From assembly GCA_034766995.1 (NCBI GenBank), contig CM068325.1, positions 8,260,116 through 8,324,115 on the forward strand: a DNA stretch of 64,000 bases, given 5' to 3'. Origin of the DNA: Acanthacorydalis orientalis (Eukaryota; Arthropoda; Insecta; Megaloptera; Corydalidae). The notes beneath the pieces are model-generated. The model was not told where the DNA came from and did no database searches. It saw nothing but the letters and a program-made list of their open reading frames with translations. Every line of letters begins with the position of its first letter. Position 1 is the first letter of the stretch. Made by a program: the position numbers and the translations under genes. Positions 41,417 through 51,714 of the stretch are shown piece after piece.

Positions 41417-44400
41417 CTACTCGACCGCTTCGATATTCGCTTCCGTTTCCGTACTCGCGAACTCGCGGAACGCGCTAGAACCGAACTCACGCGCGATGTC
41501 GAGAGGAGTCTTTCCGTTTTTATCACGAGCATCGATCGAAACGCCTTCCGTAACAAGCAGACGTGCGATTTCGGCCGTTTTTTCATTCTTGTTCTCCGCC
41601 AAGCAATGTAAGGCGGTCGAGTTTCCGTTATCGACCGCCTTGACGTCCGCTCTCGTTTCTACGATCAAGTACTCGCAGAGCGCGCGAGTTCCGGACGAGC
41701 AAGCGAGATGGAGAGCCGTCCTTCCGTCTTCGTCGCGAGCTTCGATCGAAACGCCTCCGGAAACCAGCGAACGTGCGACTCCGATGATATTTTCGTTCTC
41801 ATTATCTGCCAGAGAGTGTAAGGTCGTCCGGTTTCTGTTACTGACCGCCTTGATATCCGCGTTCACTTCCGCGATCAAATACTCACACAACGCGCGAGAG
41901 CCGAACGAGCAAGCGATATGGAGAGCCGTCCTTCCGTATTCGTCGCGAGCTTCGATAGAAACGCCTTCGGAAACCAGCGAACGTGCGACTTCGACCGTGT
42001 TGTCGTTTTTATTCTGTGCCAGATAATGTAAGGCAGTCCGGTTTCCGTTACCGACTGCCGTAACATCCGCTTTCATTTCTGCGATCAAATACTCGCAGAA
42101 CGCGCGAGTTCCGTACGCGCAAGCGATATGGAGAGCCGTCCTTCCGTATTCGTCGCGAGCTTCGATCGAAACGCCTTCGGAAATCAGCGATCGTGCGAGT
42201 TCGACCGTGTTTCCGTTCTGATTCTGTGCCAGATAATGCAAGGTAGTACAGTTTCTGTTATCGACCGCCTCGATATCGGCTTTCATTTCCGTGATCAAGC
42301 GCTCGCAGAACGCGCGAGATCCGTACGCGCAAGCGATATGAAGAGCCGTCCTTCCGTATTCGTCACGAGCTTCGACCGAAACGTCTCCGGAAACCAGCGA
42401 ACGTGCGACTCCGATCATGTTATCGTTTTTATTCTCCGCGAGACAATGCAAGGTAGTCGAGTTTCTGTTAGTGACCGCCTCGATATCCGCTCGCATTTCC
42501 GTGATCAAGCGCTCGCAGAACGCACGAGATCCGAACAAACAGGCAAAATGGAGAGCCGTCCTTCCGTTTTCGTCACGAGCTTCGATCGGAACGCCTTCGG
42601 AGATCAGCAGACGTGCGACTTCGAACATGTTTTCGTTGTTGTTCTCCGCCAGAGAGTGTAAGGTAGTACAGTTACTGTTATTGACCGCCTTAACGTCCGC
42701 TTTCATTTCCGTGATCAAGTACTCGCAGAGCGCGCGAGAGCCGTACGAGCAAGCGACGAGAAGAGGCGTACTTCCGTAGTCGTGACGAGCTTCGATCGAG
42801 AGGCCTTCGGAGATCAGCGAGCGTGCGACTTCGACCATGTTTTCGTTCTTGTTCTGCGCCAGATAATGTAACGCTGTCCAGTTTCTGTTATTGACCGCCT
42901 CGATATCCGCTCGCATTTCTGCGATCAAGTACTCGCAGAACGCGCGAGTGCCGGACGAGCAAGCGACGTGGAGAGCCGTTCTTCCGTTTTCGTCACGAGC
43001 TTCGATCGAAACGCCTTCGGACACCAGCGTACGTGCGATTTCGACCATGTTTTCGTTCTTATTCTCTGCCAGAGAGTGTAAGGTAGTCCAGTTACTGTTA
43101 TTGACCGCCTTAACGTCCGCTTTCATTTCCGTGATCAAGTACTCACAGAATGCGCGAGTGCCGTACGAGCAAGCGACGAGAAGAGGCGTACTTCCGTAGT
43201 CGTGACGAGCTTCGATCGACAGGCCTTTGGAGATCAACGAACGTGCGACTTCGACCACGTTGTCGTTCTTGTTCTGTGCCAGATAATGTAAGGCTGTCCA
43301 GTTTCTGTTATTGACCACCTCGATATCCGCTCGCATTTCCGTGATCAGGTACTCGCAGAACGCACGAGATCCGAATGAGCAAGCGATATGGAGAACCGTT
43401 CTTCCGTTTTCGTCACGAGCTTCGATCGAAACGCCTTCGGAAATCAGCAGACGTGCGACTTCGATCATGTTTTCGTTCGTGTTCTCCGCTAGAGAGTGCA
43501 AGGTAGTCCAGTTTTTGTTATTGACCGCCTTGACGTCCGCTTTCATTTCCGTGATCAAGCACTCGCAGAGCGCGCGAGAGCCGTACGAGCAAGCGACGAG
43601 AAGAGGCGTACTTCCGTAGTCGTGACGAGCTTCGATCGACAGGCCTTTGGAGATCAGCGAACGTGCGACTTCGACGACGTTTTCGTTCTTGTTCTGCGCC
43701 AGATAATGTAACGCTGTCCAGTTTCTGTTATTGACCGCCTCGATATCCGCTCGCATTTCTGTGATCAGGTACTCGCAGAACGCGCGAGATCCGAATCTGC
43801 AAGCGATATGGAGAGCCGTCCTTCCGTCTGCGTCACGAGCTTCGATCGAAACGCCTTCGGAAACCAGCAGACGTGCGACTTCGATCATGTTTTCGATCTT
43901 GTTCTCCGCCAGAGAGTGTAAAGTAGTACAGTTACTGTTGTTGACCGCCTTGACGTCCGCTTTCATCTCCATGATCAAGTACTCGCAGAGCGCGCGAGAG
44001 CCGTACGAGCAAGCGACGAGAAGAGGCGTACTTCCGTTGTCGTGACGAGCTTCGATCGAGACGCCTTTGGAGATCAGCGAACGTGCGACTTCGACCACGT
44101 CGTCGTTCTTGTTCTTCGCCAGATAATGTAACGCTGTCCAGTTTCTGTTAGTGACCGCCTCGATATCCGCTCGCATTTCTGTGATCAGGTACTCGCAGAG
44201 TGCGCGAGAACCGAATTCGCAGGCGATATGAAGCGGCGTTCTTCCGGATTCGTCACGAGCATCGATCGAAATGCCTCTAGATTTAAGTTCTTTTACAATT
44301 CCGATTTTCTGTTCATCGTGTGTTGCTACCAGCATGTGTAAAAGTGTTAGCTTGGAATTGTCGGTAACGAAAACATCTGCTTTGTTTGCATTTAACAGGC

Positions 44401-47400
44401 ACTCATAGACAGATTTCGATGCGCAATTGGCTGCATAATGAAGTGGAGTCCGACCTTCAATATTTCTAGTATTGACCAAATCCGTGTTTGCCAATAGTCG
44501 CACTATCTCCACCGATCCGTCTCGTTCCTCGGATATTCGTGCTAGTGAATGCAGAATGGTGTTCCCGTCATAGTCGTATTTATGACTTAAATTCACATTA
44601 GTTTCCGCCATTAGGTACTTTGTCAGAGACACGTGTCCGGAGATTGCTGCATAATACAACGGCGTCTTTTTGTCTTCGTCTATCGTGTTGATCAATTCGT
44701 CTCTGTGAGTTGCTTCCGTGTGCTCCATTAGGTTTCTGACTATTTCCTTATATCCGTTCTTCGATGCGTGAAGTAAGCACTGAATTTTGTCAGAAATGAA
44801 ATCAGTTATGTTTTCGTCGCTTTTCGTCAACAGCAAGTCTAGATTCTTCCACATCTGTGCGACGCATGCGTACTGCACTGGCGTGTATCCGAAGAAGTCG
44901 TCTCTTGCATTCATGTCGAACTCGCGTCGGAGCAACTGTTGAAAGATGTTGTTGAATTCATACGTGGCACATAAGTGAAGTGCATTTCGGCCGAATTTGT
45001 CGGTCGAGCTGACAAACGTACTGCTTTCTTCCTTGTCGATGGAATCATCGAACCGATCTTCATCGCAGTTCAATAAGATTTTGAATATTTTTGATGATGT
45101 TCGATCTTTAATGGAAAGACGGTCGAAAAAAAGCTTAAATGTTTTTCTTTCGGAATGAAACATGACTTTGGCGAGAAACTCTCTCGATTTTTCTCGATCG
45201 TCTTCGACGAGTTCGTGAAAGAACTCCGCAGCGAAATACTCCGCGAACATCTTATGCGTGTATTTGGGAATACCGTCGCGTACGGATTGAATCACGCCGG
45301 TCTTCTCGTCGCCGCTTTCGATTTCGGCCAAGAAACGTTTCAGCTGGCGTTTTTCTTTCTTATCTAGGATGCATTCGGAATCGTTTCTTTTTAAATTGTC
45401 CAAATCGATTTTATCTCCGAACAGCAGATATACACTCGCCAGTCTGTGATTTTCTTTAAACAGAATAAAACTATCCTCGAGATGTTTCCTTTCTAGCGGC
45501 GAAGCGGGATGAATGTATTGCTTTTTTTTCTCTTCGACGTATATTTTCCATTTCAGTAGCACGAATTCTTCGAAGAGTTCCAACACGTCGACGCGATTAG
45601 GTAACGGCGGATCGTCGCGTCCCTCGACGAAAACCTTATGTTCCTTCTCGAACACGTCGCCGATCAACCTGCATTCGAGCGGAGTGTTCATGAGTCGTTC
45701 GGATCTGTCGACGGTCGACGATTTCACCGAATCTATCAGCGCGTCGATGAATCTCGTCGAACGATCTCGATCGACGTCGCCGCTCGGATTCCATCGGTTC
45801 GTGAGAAACGACGCCATGTTTTCTTTATCGAACGGATCGAGCCGATAGCAGAGACGGTTGAATACGTCTTCGAGATATTCTTTTTCGTTCGGTCGCGACG
45901 TGAGGAACATTCTGAATCTCTCTTTTCGGTTCAGACTCGTGACGAGCTCGACGACGGCTCGCCTGTGATCCGGGGCGATCTCGTCGAACGCGTCGAACAG
46001 TATCGTGACTTCCGGCCACTCCGCGAAGAGACTCCTTTCGAACGCGCCGAAGCGTCGGCTGTCGGCGATGAATTCCGTGGCGGAATCGACGTCGAACGTC
46101 TTTCGATCTCCGAAGTCTTTCACGTGATCCGTCAGATTCACGTGCAATATCCACGCGTGACGATCTTCGTCCTCGATGAGATTCGACGCGAGTCGCGACA
46201 GCAACGTGCTCTTCCCCATTCCGGGGTCCGCGCATACGATGATTATATCGTCGTTCAGATCGGTCAACCGACGGTCGTCGAAGCGGTTCGTGATTCCTTC
46301 ACGTACGAAATCCCTGACGCGCCTGATCGATCGGGACGCCTTCCTCAGATAGAATCTCGTCTCGGAATGCTCGATCCACACGACGTTCTTCCCCGTGTAC
46401 GATTCGCAGAACCGTTTGAATTGTTCCTCCGGATTCCGTTCCGGTAATAAGAATATCACGTCGGCCTCGTCGTCGGCCTCGCCGTCGGTTTCGCCGGCGC
46501 CGTTGCTCTCGCGCTCGTCCCTTTTCGAATCGTCGAGCCGCGCGCCTCTGTTCGAGAAATCGTCTCGTCTCCGCACGGATTTTTCCTCGCGGAGTTCTCT
46601 TAACTGCGTCTCCGTCATCCCGCTGAAGACGTAGACGTCGTCCCTGTCGTTCAGTCCGAACCGAGCCATGTCGATTTCGTTTCCGTAGGTCACGCGTCTG
46701 TCGATATAAAAAGCGTCCGTCGATCTGAGCCTGTCCGCGGACGAGTCGATCTCGACCGGATCGGCCGATGTGACGAGCTTAAACAGAAAATCATTACCGA
46801 TGATGTGACGGATGTCCGGGCGAAACACTTGTTGCACTTTCCTACAACGTGTCTGAAACCGAATTTCTTTCTCCAAGAGTTCTTCTTGCTTCGATGGTAC
46901 GAGTTCAATAAATTTAAACTCATCGTCGATGCACTGCACATTATTTACAGTTAGAGATATGGATTTCGCGACGATTATGAACTTTATACGTTCCCAAGAC
47001 GGAATGTCGAGTGTTTTACACGAAAAACAAGCGATCACCAACACACGGATTTCATTTAATCGCAGATCGTTTATAAGTTTGTTTTTATCGTAAGTGATAA
47101 ACTCATCGTCGCCGATCAAGCGGAATGTTCCTTCTTCCAAGCACTGCGCCACTTTCACAAGTGAAAAGTCGACGCTGCAACGCGTCCTCACGTGACAAAC
47201 GTGTGCATTCTGCTCGAAAATATTCCTGAATTTCCGTAAACTTTCTTCGATGAATCGAACATCGTGCGTTCTAATTCGATTCAAATGGAATTCACTGAAG
47301 ACGTCCGACGGGTTCTTTATTTTTTCTTTAGCTTCAGTAAACCATTCCATGCATTTTCGTCTACCGACAAAATATCCTCGGGGATCGCACACCCACCTAG

Positions 47401-48178
47401 CGATGTTATTGTAAAGATCCTTGTATACGTTATCGACGTACTCTTCGTCGTCGACCCGAAGAAACTTTTTTATTTCGTCTTTAGTTTTTCGTTCGGCCTC
47501 TTCGTCGCAAAAATCAACACGGATCCGTAATTTACTAAAAAAATCTTCAGCATCGACCGATAAGTCGCCGTTCTCGTTCAAAACTTTTCCGCGAAGAGAG
47601 TGCTCGTATTTTAAAAAGTGTACGAGTACTTCGCGGCCTTTCTTGAACTTGTAAACTACCCCGATTTCTTCGTTACACTTCTCGAATATATTTTTATGGA
47701 GGTCATTACTGAAATCTAATCCGACATTTGTCATTAGAATGACCTCGACTATTTTACCTTCGTGTTTGTTTTCGAAATTTTTTGCTTTAATTTCCTTTTC
47801 AAACGAATCAAAGTACATATTTAGAGAATATCTCGAGTTTTTCGATTCTTTTTCGAATATCTTGTTGGAATTTATTTTCTTATTCTTACCGGATATGTGT
47901 TTAAGTTGGTATAATTTGTATTTCCATTCGTTATTTTCCACATAATGTAAGACAATGTCGTCGAATTTTCCAGCGTCATCCATTTCACACGCCAGACGAA
48001 AATTTTCAGAATTCGCATTCAGTTGCTTACACATGAGGTAAACGATGACTTTATACTGATAGTCACGGCCGTGGGAGCATATCTTGTCCCCTGAGGAAGT
48101 ATAACTATTTTCGAAAGGATCGACATTATGTTCGTCGGCTGATACGATGGAAACTTGATTGTTTGTTGAGGACGGCAT
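41417..48178 (-). CDS. NLR-like protein: possible nuclease, NACHT ATPase, ankyrin array
   Basis: 2,253 residues, single uninterrupted frame. Numbering is from an alternative ATG 31 codons upstream (48,271); ATG 48,178 is preferred because a splice acceptor lies at 48,189. About 70-270: YQYKVIVYLMCKQL, ACEMDDAGKFDDIVLHY and YKLYQLKHI (E96, D104/105, Q122-x-K124), the E...D...QxK pattern of PD-(D/E)XK enzymes such as Cap4/DUF4297 (inference). About 640-1,030: NACHT/STAND ATPase with Walker A ADPGMGKSTLL (~680), Walker B VTILFDAFDEI (~755), LTSRP (~789) and YTHKMFAEYFAAEFF (~1,003). About 1,090-1,330: irregular ankyrins. About 1,330 to the end: 13 units of 70 residues (two ankyrins each) and a half unit. 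Likely a cytoplasmic sensor of the NLR type; ligand unknown. High internal repeat identity, no stops, CpG-rich. Confidence 0.85.
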   Translation of the reverse strand: MPSSTNNQVSIVSADEHNVDPFENSYTSSGDKICSHGRDYQYKVIVYLMCKQLNANSENFRLACEMDDAGKFDDIVLHYVENNEWKYKLYQLKHISGKNKKINSNKIFEKESKNSRYSLNMYFDSFEKEIKAKNFENKHEGKIVEVILMTNVGLDFSNDLHKNIFEKCNEEIGVVYKFKKGREVLVHFLKYEHSLRGKVLNENGDLSVDAEDFFSKLRIRVDFCDEEAERKTKDEIKKFLRVDDEEYVDNVYKDLYNNIARWVCDPRGYFVGRRKCMEWFTEAKEKIKNPSDVFSEFHLNRIRTHDVRFIEESLRKFRNIFEQNAHVCHVRTRCSVDFSLVKVAQCLEEGTFRLIGDDEFITYDKNKLINDLRLNEIRVLVIACFSCKTLDIPSWERIKFIIVAKSISLTVNNVQCIDDEFKFIELVPSKQEELLEKEIRFQTRCRKVQQVFRPDIRHIIGNDFLFKLVTSADPVEIDSSADRLRSTDAFYIDRRVTYGNEIDMARFGLNDRDDVYVFSGMTETQLRELREEKSVRRRDDFSNRGARLDDSKRDERESNGAGETDGEADDEADVIFLLPERNPEEQFKRFCESYTGKNVVWIEHSETRFYLRKASRSIRRVRDFVREGITNRFDDRRLTDLNDDIIIVCADPGMGKSTLLSRLASNLIEDEDRHAWILHVNLTDHVKDFGDRKTFDVDSATEFIADSRRFGAFERSLFAEWPEVTILFDAFDEIAPDHRRAVVELVTSLNRKERFRMFLTSRPNEKEYLEDVFNRLCYRLDPFDKENMASFLTNRWNPSGDVDRDRSTRFIDALIDSVKSSTVDRSERLMNTPLECRLIGDVFEKEHKVFVEGRDDPPLPNRVDVLELFEEFVLLKWKIYVEEKKKQYIHPASPLERKHLEDSFILFKENHRLASVYLLFGDKIDLDNLKRNDSECILDKKEKRQLKRFLAEIESGDEKTGVIQSVRDGIPKYTHKMFAEYFAAEFFHELVEDDREKSREFLAKVMFHSERKTFKLFFDRLSIKDRTSSKIFKILLNCDEDRFDDSIDKEESSTFVSSTDKFGRNALHLCATYEFNNIFQQLLRREFDMNARDDFFGYTPVQYACVAQMWKNLDLLLTKSDENITDFISDKIQCLLHASKNGYKEIVRNLMEHTEATHRDELINTIDEDKKTPLYYAAISGHVSLTKYLMAETNVNLSHKYDYDGNTILHSLARISEERDGSVEIVRLLANTDLVNTRNIEGRTPLHYAANCASKSVYECLLNANKADVFVTDNSKLTLLHMLVATHDEQKIGIVKELKSRGISIDARDESGRTPLHIACEFGSRALCEYLITEMRADIEAVTNRNWTALHYLAKNKNDDVVEVARSLISKGVSIEARHDNGSTPLLVACSYGSRALCEYLIMEMKADVKAVNNSNCTTLHSLAENKIENMIEVARLLVSEGVSIEARDADGRTALHIACRFGSRAFCEYLITEMRADIEAVNNRNWTALHYLAQNKNENVVEVARSLISKGLSIEARHDYGSTPLLVACSYGSRALCECLITEMKADVKAVNNKNWTTLHSLAENTNENMIEVARLLISEGVSIEARDENGRTVLHIACSFGSRAFCEYLITEMRADIEVVNNRNWTALHYLAQNKNDNVVEVARSLISKGLSIEARHDYGSTPLLVACSYGTRAFCEYLITEMKADVKAVNNSNWTTLHSLAENKNENMVEIARTLVSEGVSIEARDENGRTALHVACSSGTRAFCEYLIAEMRADIEAVNNRNWTALHYLAQNKNENMVEVARSLISEGLSIEARHDYGSTPLLVACSYGSRALCEYLITEMKADVKAVNNSNCTTLHSLAENNNENMFEVARLLISEGVPIEARDENGRTALHFACLFGSRAFCERLITEMRADIEAVTNRNSTTLHCLAENKNDNMIGVARSLVSGDVSVEARDEYGRTALHIACAYGSRAFCERLITEMKADIEAVDNRNCTTLHYLAQNQNGNTVELARSLISEGVSIEARDEYGRTALHIACAYGTRAFCEYLIAEMKADVTAVGNGNRTALHYLAQNKNDNTVEVARSLVSEGVSIEARDEYGRTALHIACSFGSRALCEYLIAEVNADIKAVSNRNRTTLHSLADNENENIIGVARSLVSGGVSIEARDEDGRTALHLACSSGTRALCEYLIVETRADVKAVDNGNSTALHCLAENKNEKTAEIARLLVTEGVSIDARDKNGKTPLDIAREFGSSAFREFASTETEANIEAVE

Positions 48179-48184
48179 CGTCGC

Positions 48185-48205
48185 ATGTCTGCAAAAAAAG
48201 AACAG
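48185..48205 (-). promoter_or_regulatory. Probable 3' splice site upstream of the NLR gene start
   Basis: Minus strand reads TGTTCTTTTTTTGCAG then ACATGCGACG and ATG (48,178). The pyrimidine run and CAG form a strong acceptor, so the coding exon probably starts at 48,188 with a 5' UTR exon upstream that I cannot place. Confidence 0.6.
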
Positions 48206-48309
48206 CGATGATTCAAGTGAAAAATGTTTCTTATTCGAGTGTAGTCTGGTGTCAGAAACGTACATGGGCATATTTAATATTTATATTGAAACCAAATTCA
48301 GAATAGAAC

Positions 48310-49099
48310 GCATATGCTGTGAGGTGATAATCATTATATAACACTTTGCGAATCATCTGAGCCGCGACATTTTTTTATCAGTCGTACACACTATCGTCTG
48401 CCGAGATCTTTTTTTCACCTGACCGCCAGTAATAGTTTTACTAGTCTTTATTTTCTTAAATCTACGGCTAGTCATTTTAAAGGAACACATTTTATCGATG
48501 AGCTTGATTTTACACTGCTACTACTAAAAGGCCATTCTTCGATTAACCTTTAATTTTCAATATCGTGTTGTTTCGTGAATTCAAATGCAACGTGCTATAG
48601 AAATTGTGCCGAATTTCGTCGTCGTTTAAATTCTTTTACAGGCAGCGCTAAAAGTCTATTAATAAACTGAACTATTCATAACTTTTATATTATTCCATAC
48701 ACGTTGAAATTTTTTTTGTAGATTGAAACGTAAGGAATTCTAAACGATGTACTATCAGCTTAAGAAATGCATATAAATAGGTACGATTTATTTAGTAAGG
48801 AATCGGAGTAGAGTTTCAACTCAAAGAAGATTTCATAGAATTTTTAATATAAGAAATACGCCTCTGCCCTGAAAATTCACAGGTCGGTTGCGAAATTTAA
48901 ATACGGAATACAAGGTCAGCTGAAAACATAAACAGTGCAGCCGAAAGCGTGGTTAAAAATTAAATCTTTCACTCGCAGCCATTCAACTCACGTCGGAATA
49001 ACAAAGAGTTCAATACAAAGAATTTTGAAGTTGTGTTCATATAAGATTCAACTGGCGTAAAAAACAATGCCTAACGACCATCGAGTGCACTTCAGTTAA
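48310..49099. other. AT-rich 5' flank of the NLR gene
   Basis: Possible promoter and first exon of the NLR gene, and 5' part of the mariner-type insertion that follows. No specific signal identified. Confidence 0.3.
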
Positions 49100-49560
49100 A
49101 GTAGAACTTTAATCGACATGGTTGAACGTAATGACTCATATTCGAAAAGTTTATGGACGAACGACGAAGCCTCTTTGCACGTAAACGGCCTTGTCGACAA
49201 AAAAAATATGCCATTCTGCGACATTAATAATCCATATCAAGGCCACCGACGGCCCTTGGACACAATAAAGTTTCTTGTTCGGTGTACAGTAACATTACAA
49301 AAGATTACTTCGAACCATATTCTTTTGAAGATGGCCAAGGACTGTCGTTTTTGTCGTGCTGTGACATGAACTCTTAATAGTGAATGGTTCATAACAATCG
49401 TAGAAAAATATTTCGGCACAGCTGAAAGAGCACGAAGAGGTTCGGTTTCAGCAAGACGATACATTTTTCATGCAGAAAAAGACACGATCGATATCTTAGG
49501 ACATCGTTTTCCAAATATGATATTTTTAAATCGGTGCGATGTAACGACATAGTTAGATTT
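49100..49560 (+). pseudogene. Tc1/mariner-superfamily transposase fragment (long-form type)
   Basis: The frame from 49,118 reads LWTNDEASLHVNGLVDKKN, NNPYQGHRRPLDTIKF and RCTVTLQKI, which resembles the first catalytic region (FSDEA..F.LNG.VN..N...W) of arthropod transposases that carry an N-terminal DUF4817 domain. After a stop, EWFITIVEKYFGTAERARRG and ILGHRFPNMIFLNR match the region before and after the second Asp. Several stops. No left-arm counterpart, so it inserted after the arms duplicated or was lost on the left. Confidence 0.5.
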
Positions 49561-49729
49561 AATGGCCGCGGACATTTTTCTTCGGAGCGATTTAAAGGAT
49601 AAGGTTTACATCTACAAAGGTCGGAACACCTTAAAAGGAATATTTGAACGGAAATTTTATAATTAACGGTTGAAACGTTGGAAAAGGTAACTCGAAACGT
49701 TGAAAAAGGGGCAAATTAAGAATGAGTCA

Positions 49730-49846
49730 ATTTAGGTTTCCACATGAAACTTAAAATAAACCCAAAAATTAAAAAATAACACGATTCTTTTTACTTTTGC
49801 GTTTTTTTTTTAATACTTTCATGTGGAAGCCTAAATTTATCACCCT
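49730..49846. repeat. Hairpin of transposon-end sequence
   Basis: CAATTTAGGTTTCCACATGAAA at about 49,733 and its inverse TTTCATGTGGAAGCCTAAATTT at about 49,818. The outer end continues ATCACCCTATA, like a mariner-type terminus, so this may be the right end of the transposase element just upstream. Confidence 0.55.
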
Positions 49847-50329
49847 ATATTTGCGAGTGCCAGAACGACGTCACTCCGTCGAGATGACTTTTTAAAAGTA
49901 AATGTTTACGATCACACGTATCGAGCATTTAGTAAAAACTAGGCGGCTCTGCGCTCGCAAACTCTCGAAGAAACTTCGTACCGCGCCCCTCAACGATTAA
50001 CAGAAATTAACAAATTATACACAGAAAAAAATCCGACCTGATACCTACTAACTGATATCGACCGATCGGAGCACAGACCACGTGCCCGATATCGACCGAT
50101 CGGTGACCGAATAAAACGCACGCATAGCGGTGGGACCGATTTTTAATTATAGATCGATTATAAAGTTTATTTTTATTTGTAATCGTAGTTTATATTCGTA
50201 AAAAAAAAACAATAACCGATATTAAGGACATCTGTATAGTAAAAATTCATTAAATAGGGCACGAACCAATCGACAGATATCGATTTTATTAGTCCATTTA
50301 GTGAACTTTCTCAAAATGTCATCGTATAA
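49847..50329. other. Unassigned spacer
   Basis: Contains two near-copies of ATATCGACCGATCGG (about 50,056 and 50,091). No gene recognised. Confidence 0.35.
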
Positions 50330-50645
50330 ATATATCTGATCGATCCGTCTCGTTTATGCAATTATACTCTACAATTAAGTCCGATCTTAACACTGTCTTC
50401 TAATCGAATAATTCTTATTGTCTTCAGCAAATATTTGTCGTAACCGTATACTCTGTTCGACCACTGATTTTCGAAATTCTAACAACGATTCTGCTTTTAA
50501 TGCTTTCAACAAGTAAATATATTCATCGACCAATACAATGCAATTCTATCACAATTAAAAATGTGGAGATAGTAATCTCATCGGCGTGCGTATACTGTGA
50601 ACATTTCTCCAATTCAACCATTTTGTGACCGAATTAATTTCAAGC
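50330..50645. repeat. Outer arm segment, inverted copy of 1,262-1,560
   Basis: Shares ACGATTCTGCTTTTAA.GCTTTC, AAGTAAATA, CAATTCTATCACAATTAAAAATGTG and GGCGTGCGTATACTG with the inverse of the left arm. Non-coding. Confidence 0.6.
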
Positions 50646-51339
50646 GTATAAACAATTAAATTCATGCTAGAAACGTACAGACAGATATCATTTCCACATT
50701 TACTACAAACTAATAATCATGCAAAATGAGATTATGGAAGTAACTTCCATAATCTCTTACATTATGTTACACTTTACATTATGTTACTAGGTATCGATGA
50801 AAACAAAACATTTTTTTTAGTTGTTGCAGCACACCCTTACGTTACATTTTTTTACATTCATTGTTGTCTTTGAATAGTCTGTTTTGCAAAGTATGAATCG
50901 ATTCTGGGACTACTTTTTTTGGGGTCGCGTTAAAGTATTGATGTACGTATCATAAAACAATTTCCAACAAAAAAAGATGAAATCCAAATTGTAATTAGTG
51001 AAATAAAGCCCCGGTCGTCTACGGATGTCATTAAAAATTTCAAAAAAAGAACGGTTACTAGTAAGAAAGCACGCGACGGTTACTTACACGATATTGTATT
51101 TCATTTACAAATGGCATATCGCCAACTATTATTTATAATAAACGATATTTCAATGCAAAATCTGTTTTCTATATATATATATATATAAAGTTTCGTAAAA
51201 CTTCACTAAAAAAAAGTTGAATTAAAATATTATTGACGACGACACCCGAAGTTACACGAAATTGTCACGAGTAAATATGATATTATGGTGTATTATAAAT
51301 ATAGTGTTATGATAATCACAAATTTTTTTAGGATCGAAT
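50646..51339. other. AT-rich spacer with possible transposase C-terminus
   Basis: At 50,905-51,080 the plus strand gives FWDYFFWGRVKVLMYVS, and in a neighbouring frame DEIQIVISEIKPRSSTDVI, reminiscent of the third-Asp region (D..LWG.VK) of the same long-form mariner type. Weak. The remainder is unassigned. Confidence 0.3.
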
Positions 51340-51550
51340 CTGCGCCGTTGCTCGTCATGGAATGAATGGGGGGAGCCATCGACGTGGTTACCGTCCCGAG
51401 AATCGATAGAGACCCGATAACCAGTATATGCCATGAATGTTTGGAAAAGATTTTCGTGGAATAAGCAACGCAGATGTTGGAAGTGGCGCTTGGTCATGAT
51501 CTGGGAAAAGTTGCAAAAAATCCAGATAACTCGACAATGATAATCACAAA
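51340..51550. repeat. Dispersed repeat, copy of 14,600-14,830
   Basis: Same orientation and word order as the copy at 14,600. Both copies lie just upstream of LINE-derived sequence. Confidence 0.5.
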
Positions 51551-51648
51551 GATATTGCAACTTTATAAAAAAACAACGTTGCAATATATCTGCGAAAGGA
51601 ACACACTAGCATTTAACAGCGAGAATGATTATATAGACATACTAAAAC

Positions 51649-51649
51649 A

Positions 51650-51697
<48 letters not shown>
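51649..51697. repeat. (TA)n microsatellite
   Basis: About 49 bp of TA repeat. Confidence 0.9.
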
Positions 51698-51699
<2 letters not shown>

Positions 51700-51714
51700 A
51701 ATAAATAAATATTG

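Noticed and set aside
41301..43619. Plus-strand frames across the ankyrin array
   Set aside because: They repeat with the 420-bp period of the real gene and are its antisense shadow.
41417..48178. NLR gene as a bacterial (endosymbiont) insertion
   Set aside because: Considered because ankyrin-rich proteins are common in Wolbachia-like bacteria, but a splice acceptor precedes the start, neighbours are insect transposons and composition matches the arms. An ancient transfer cannot be excluded.
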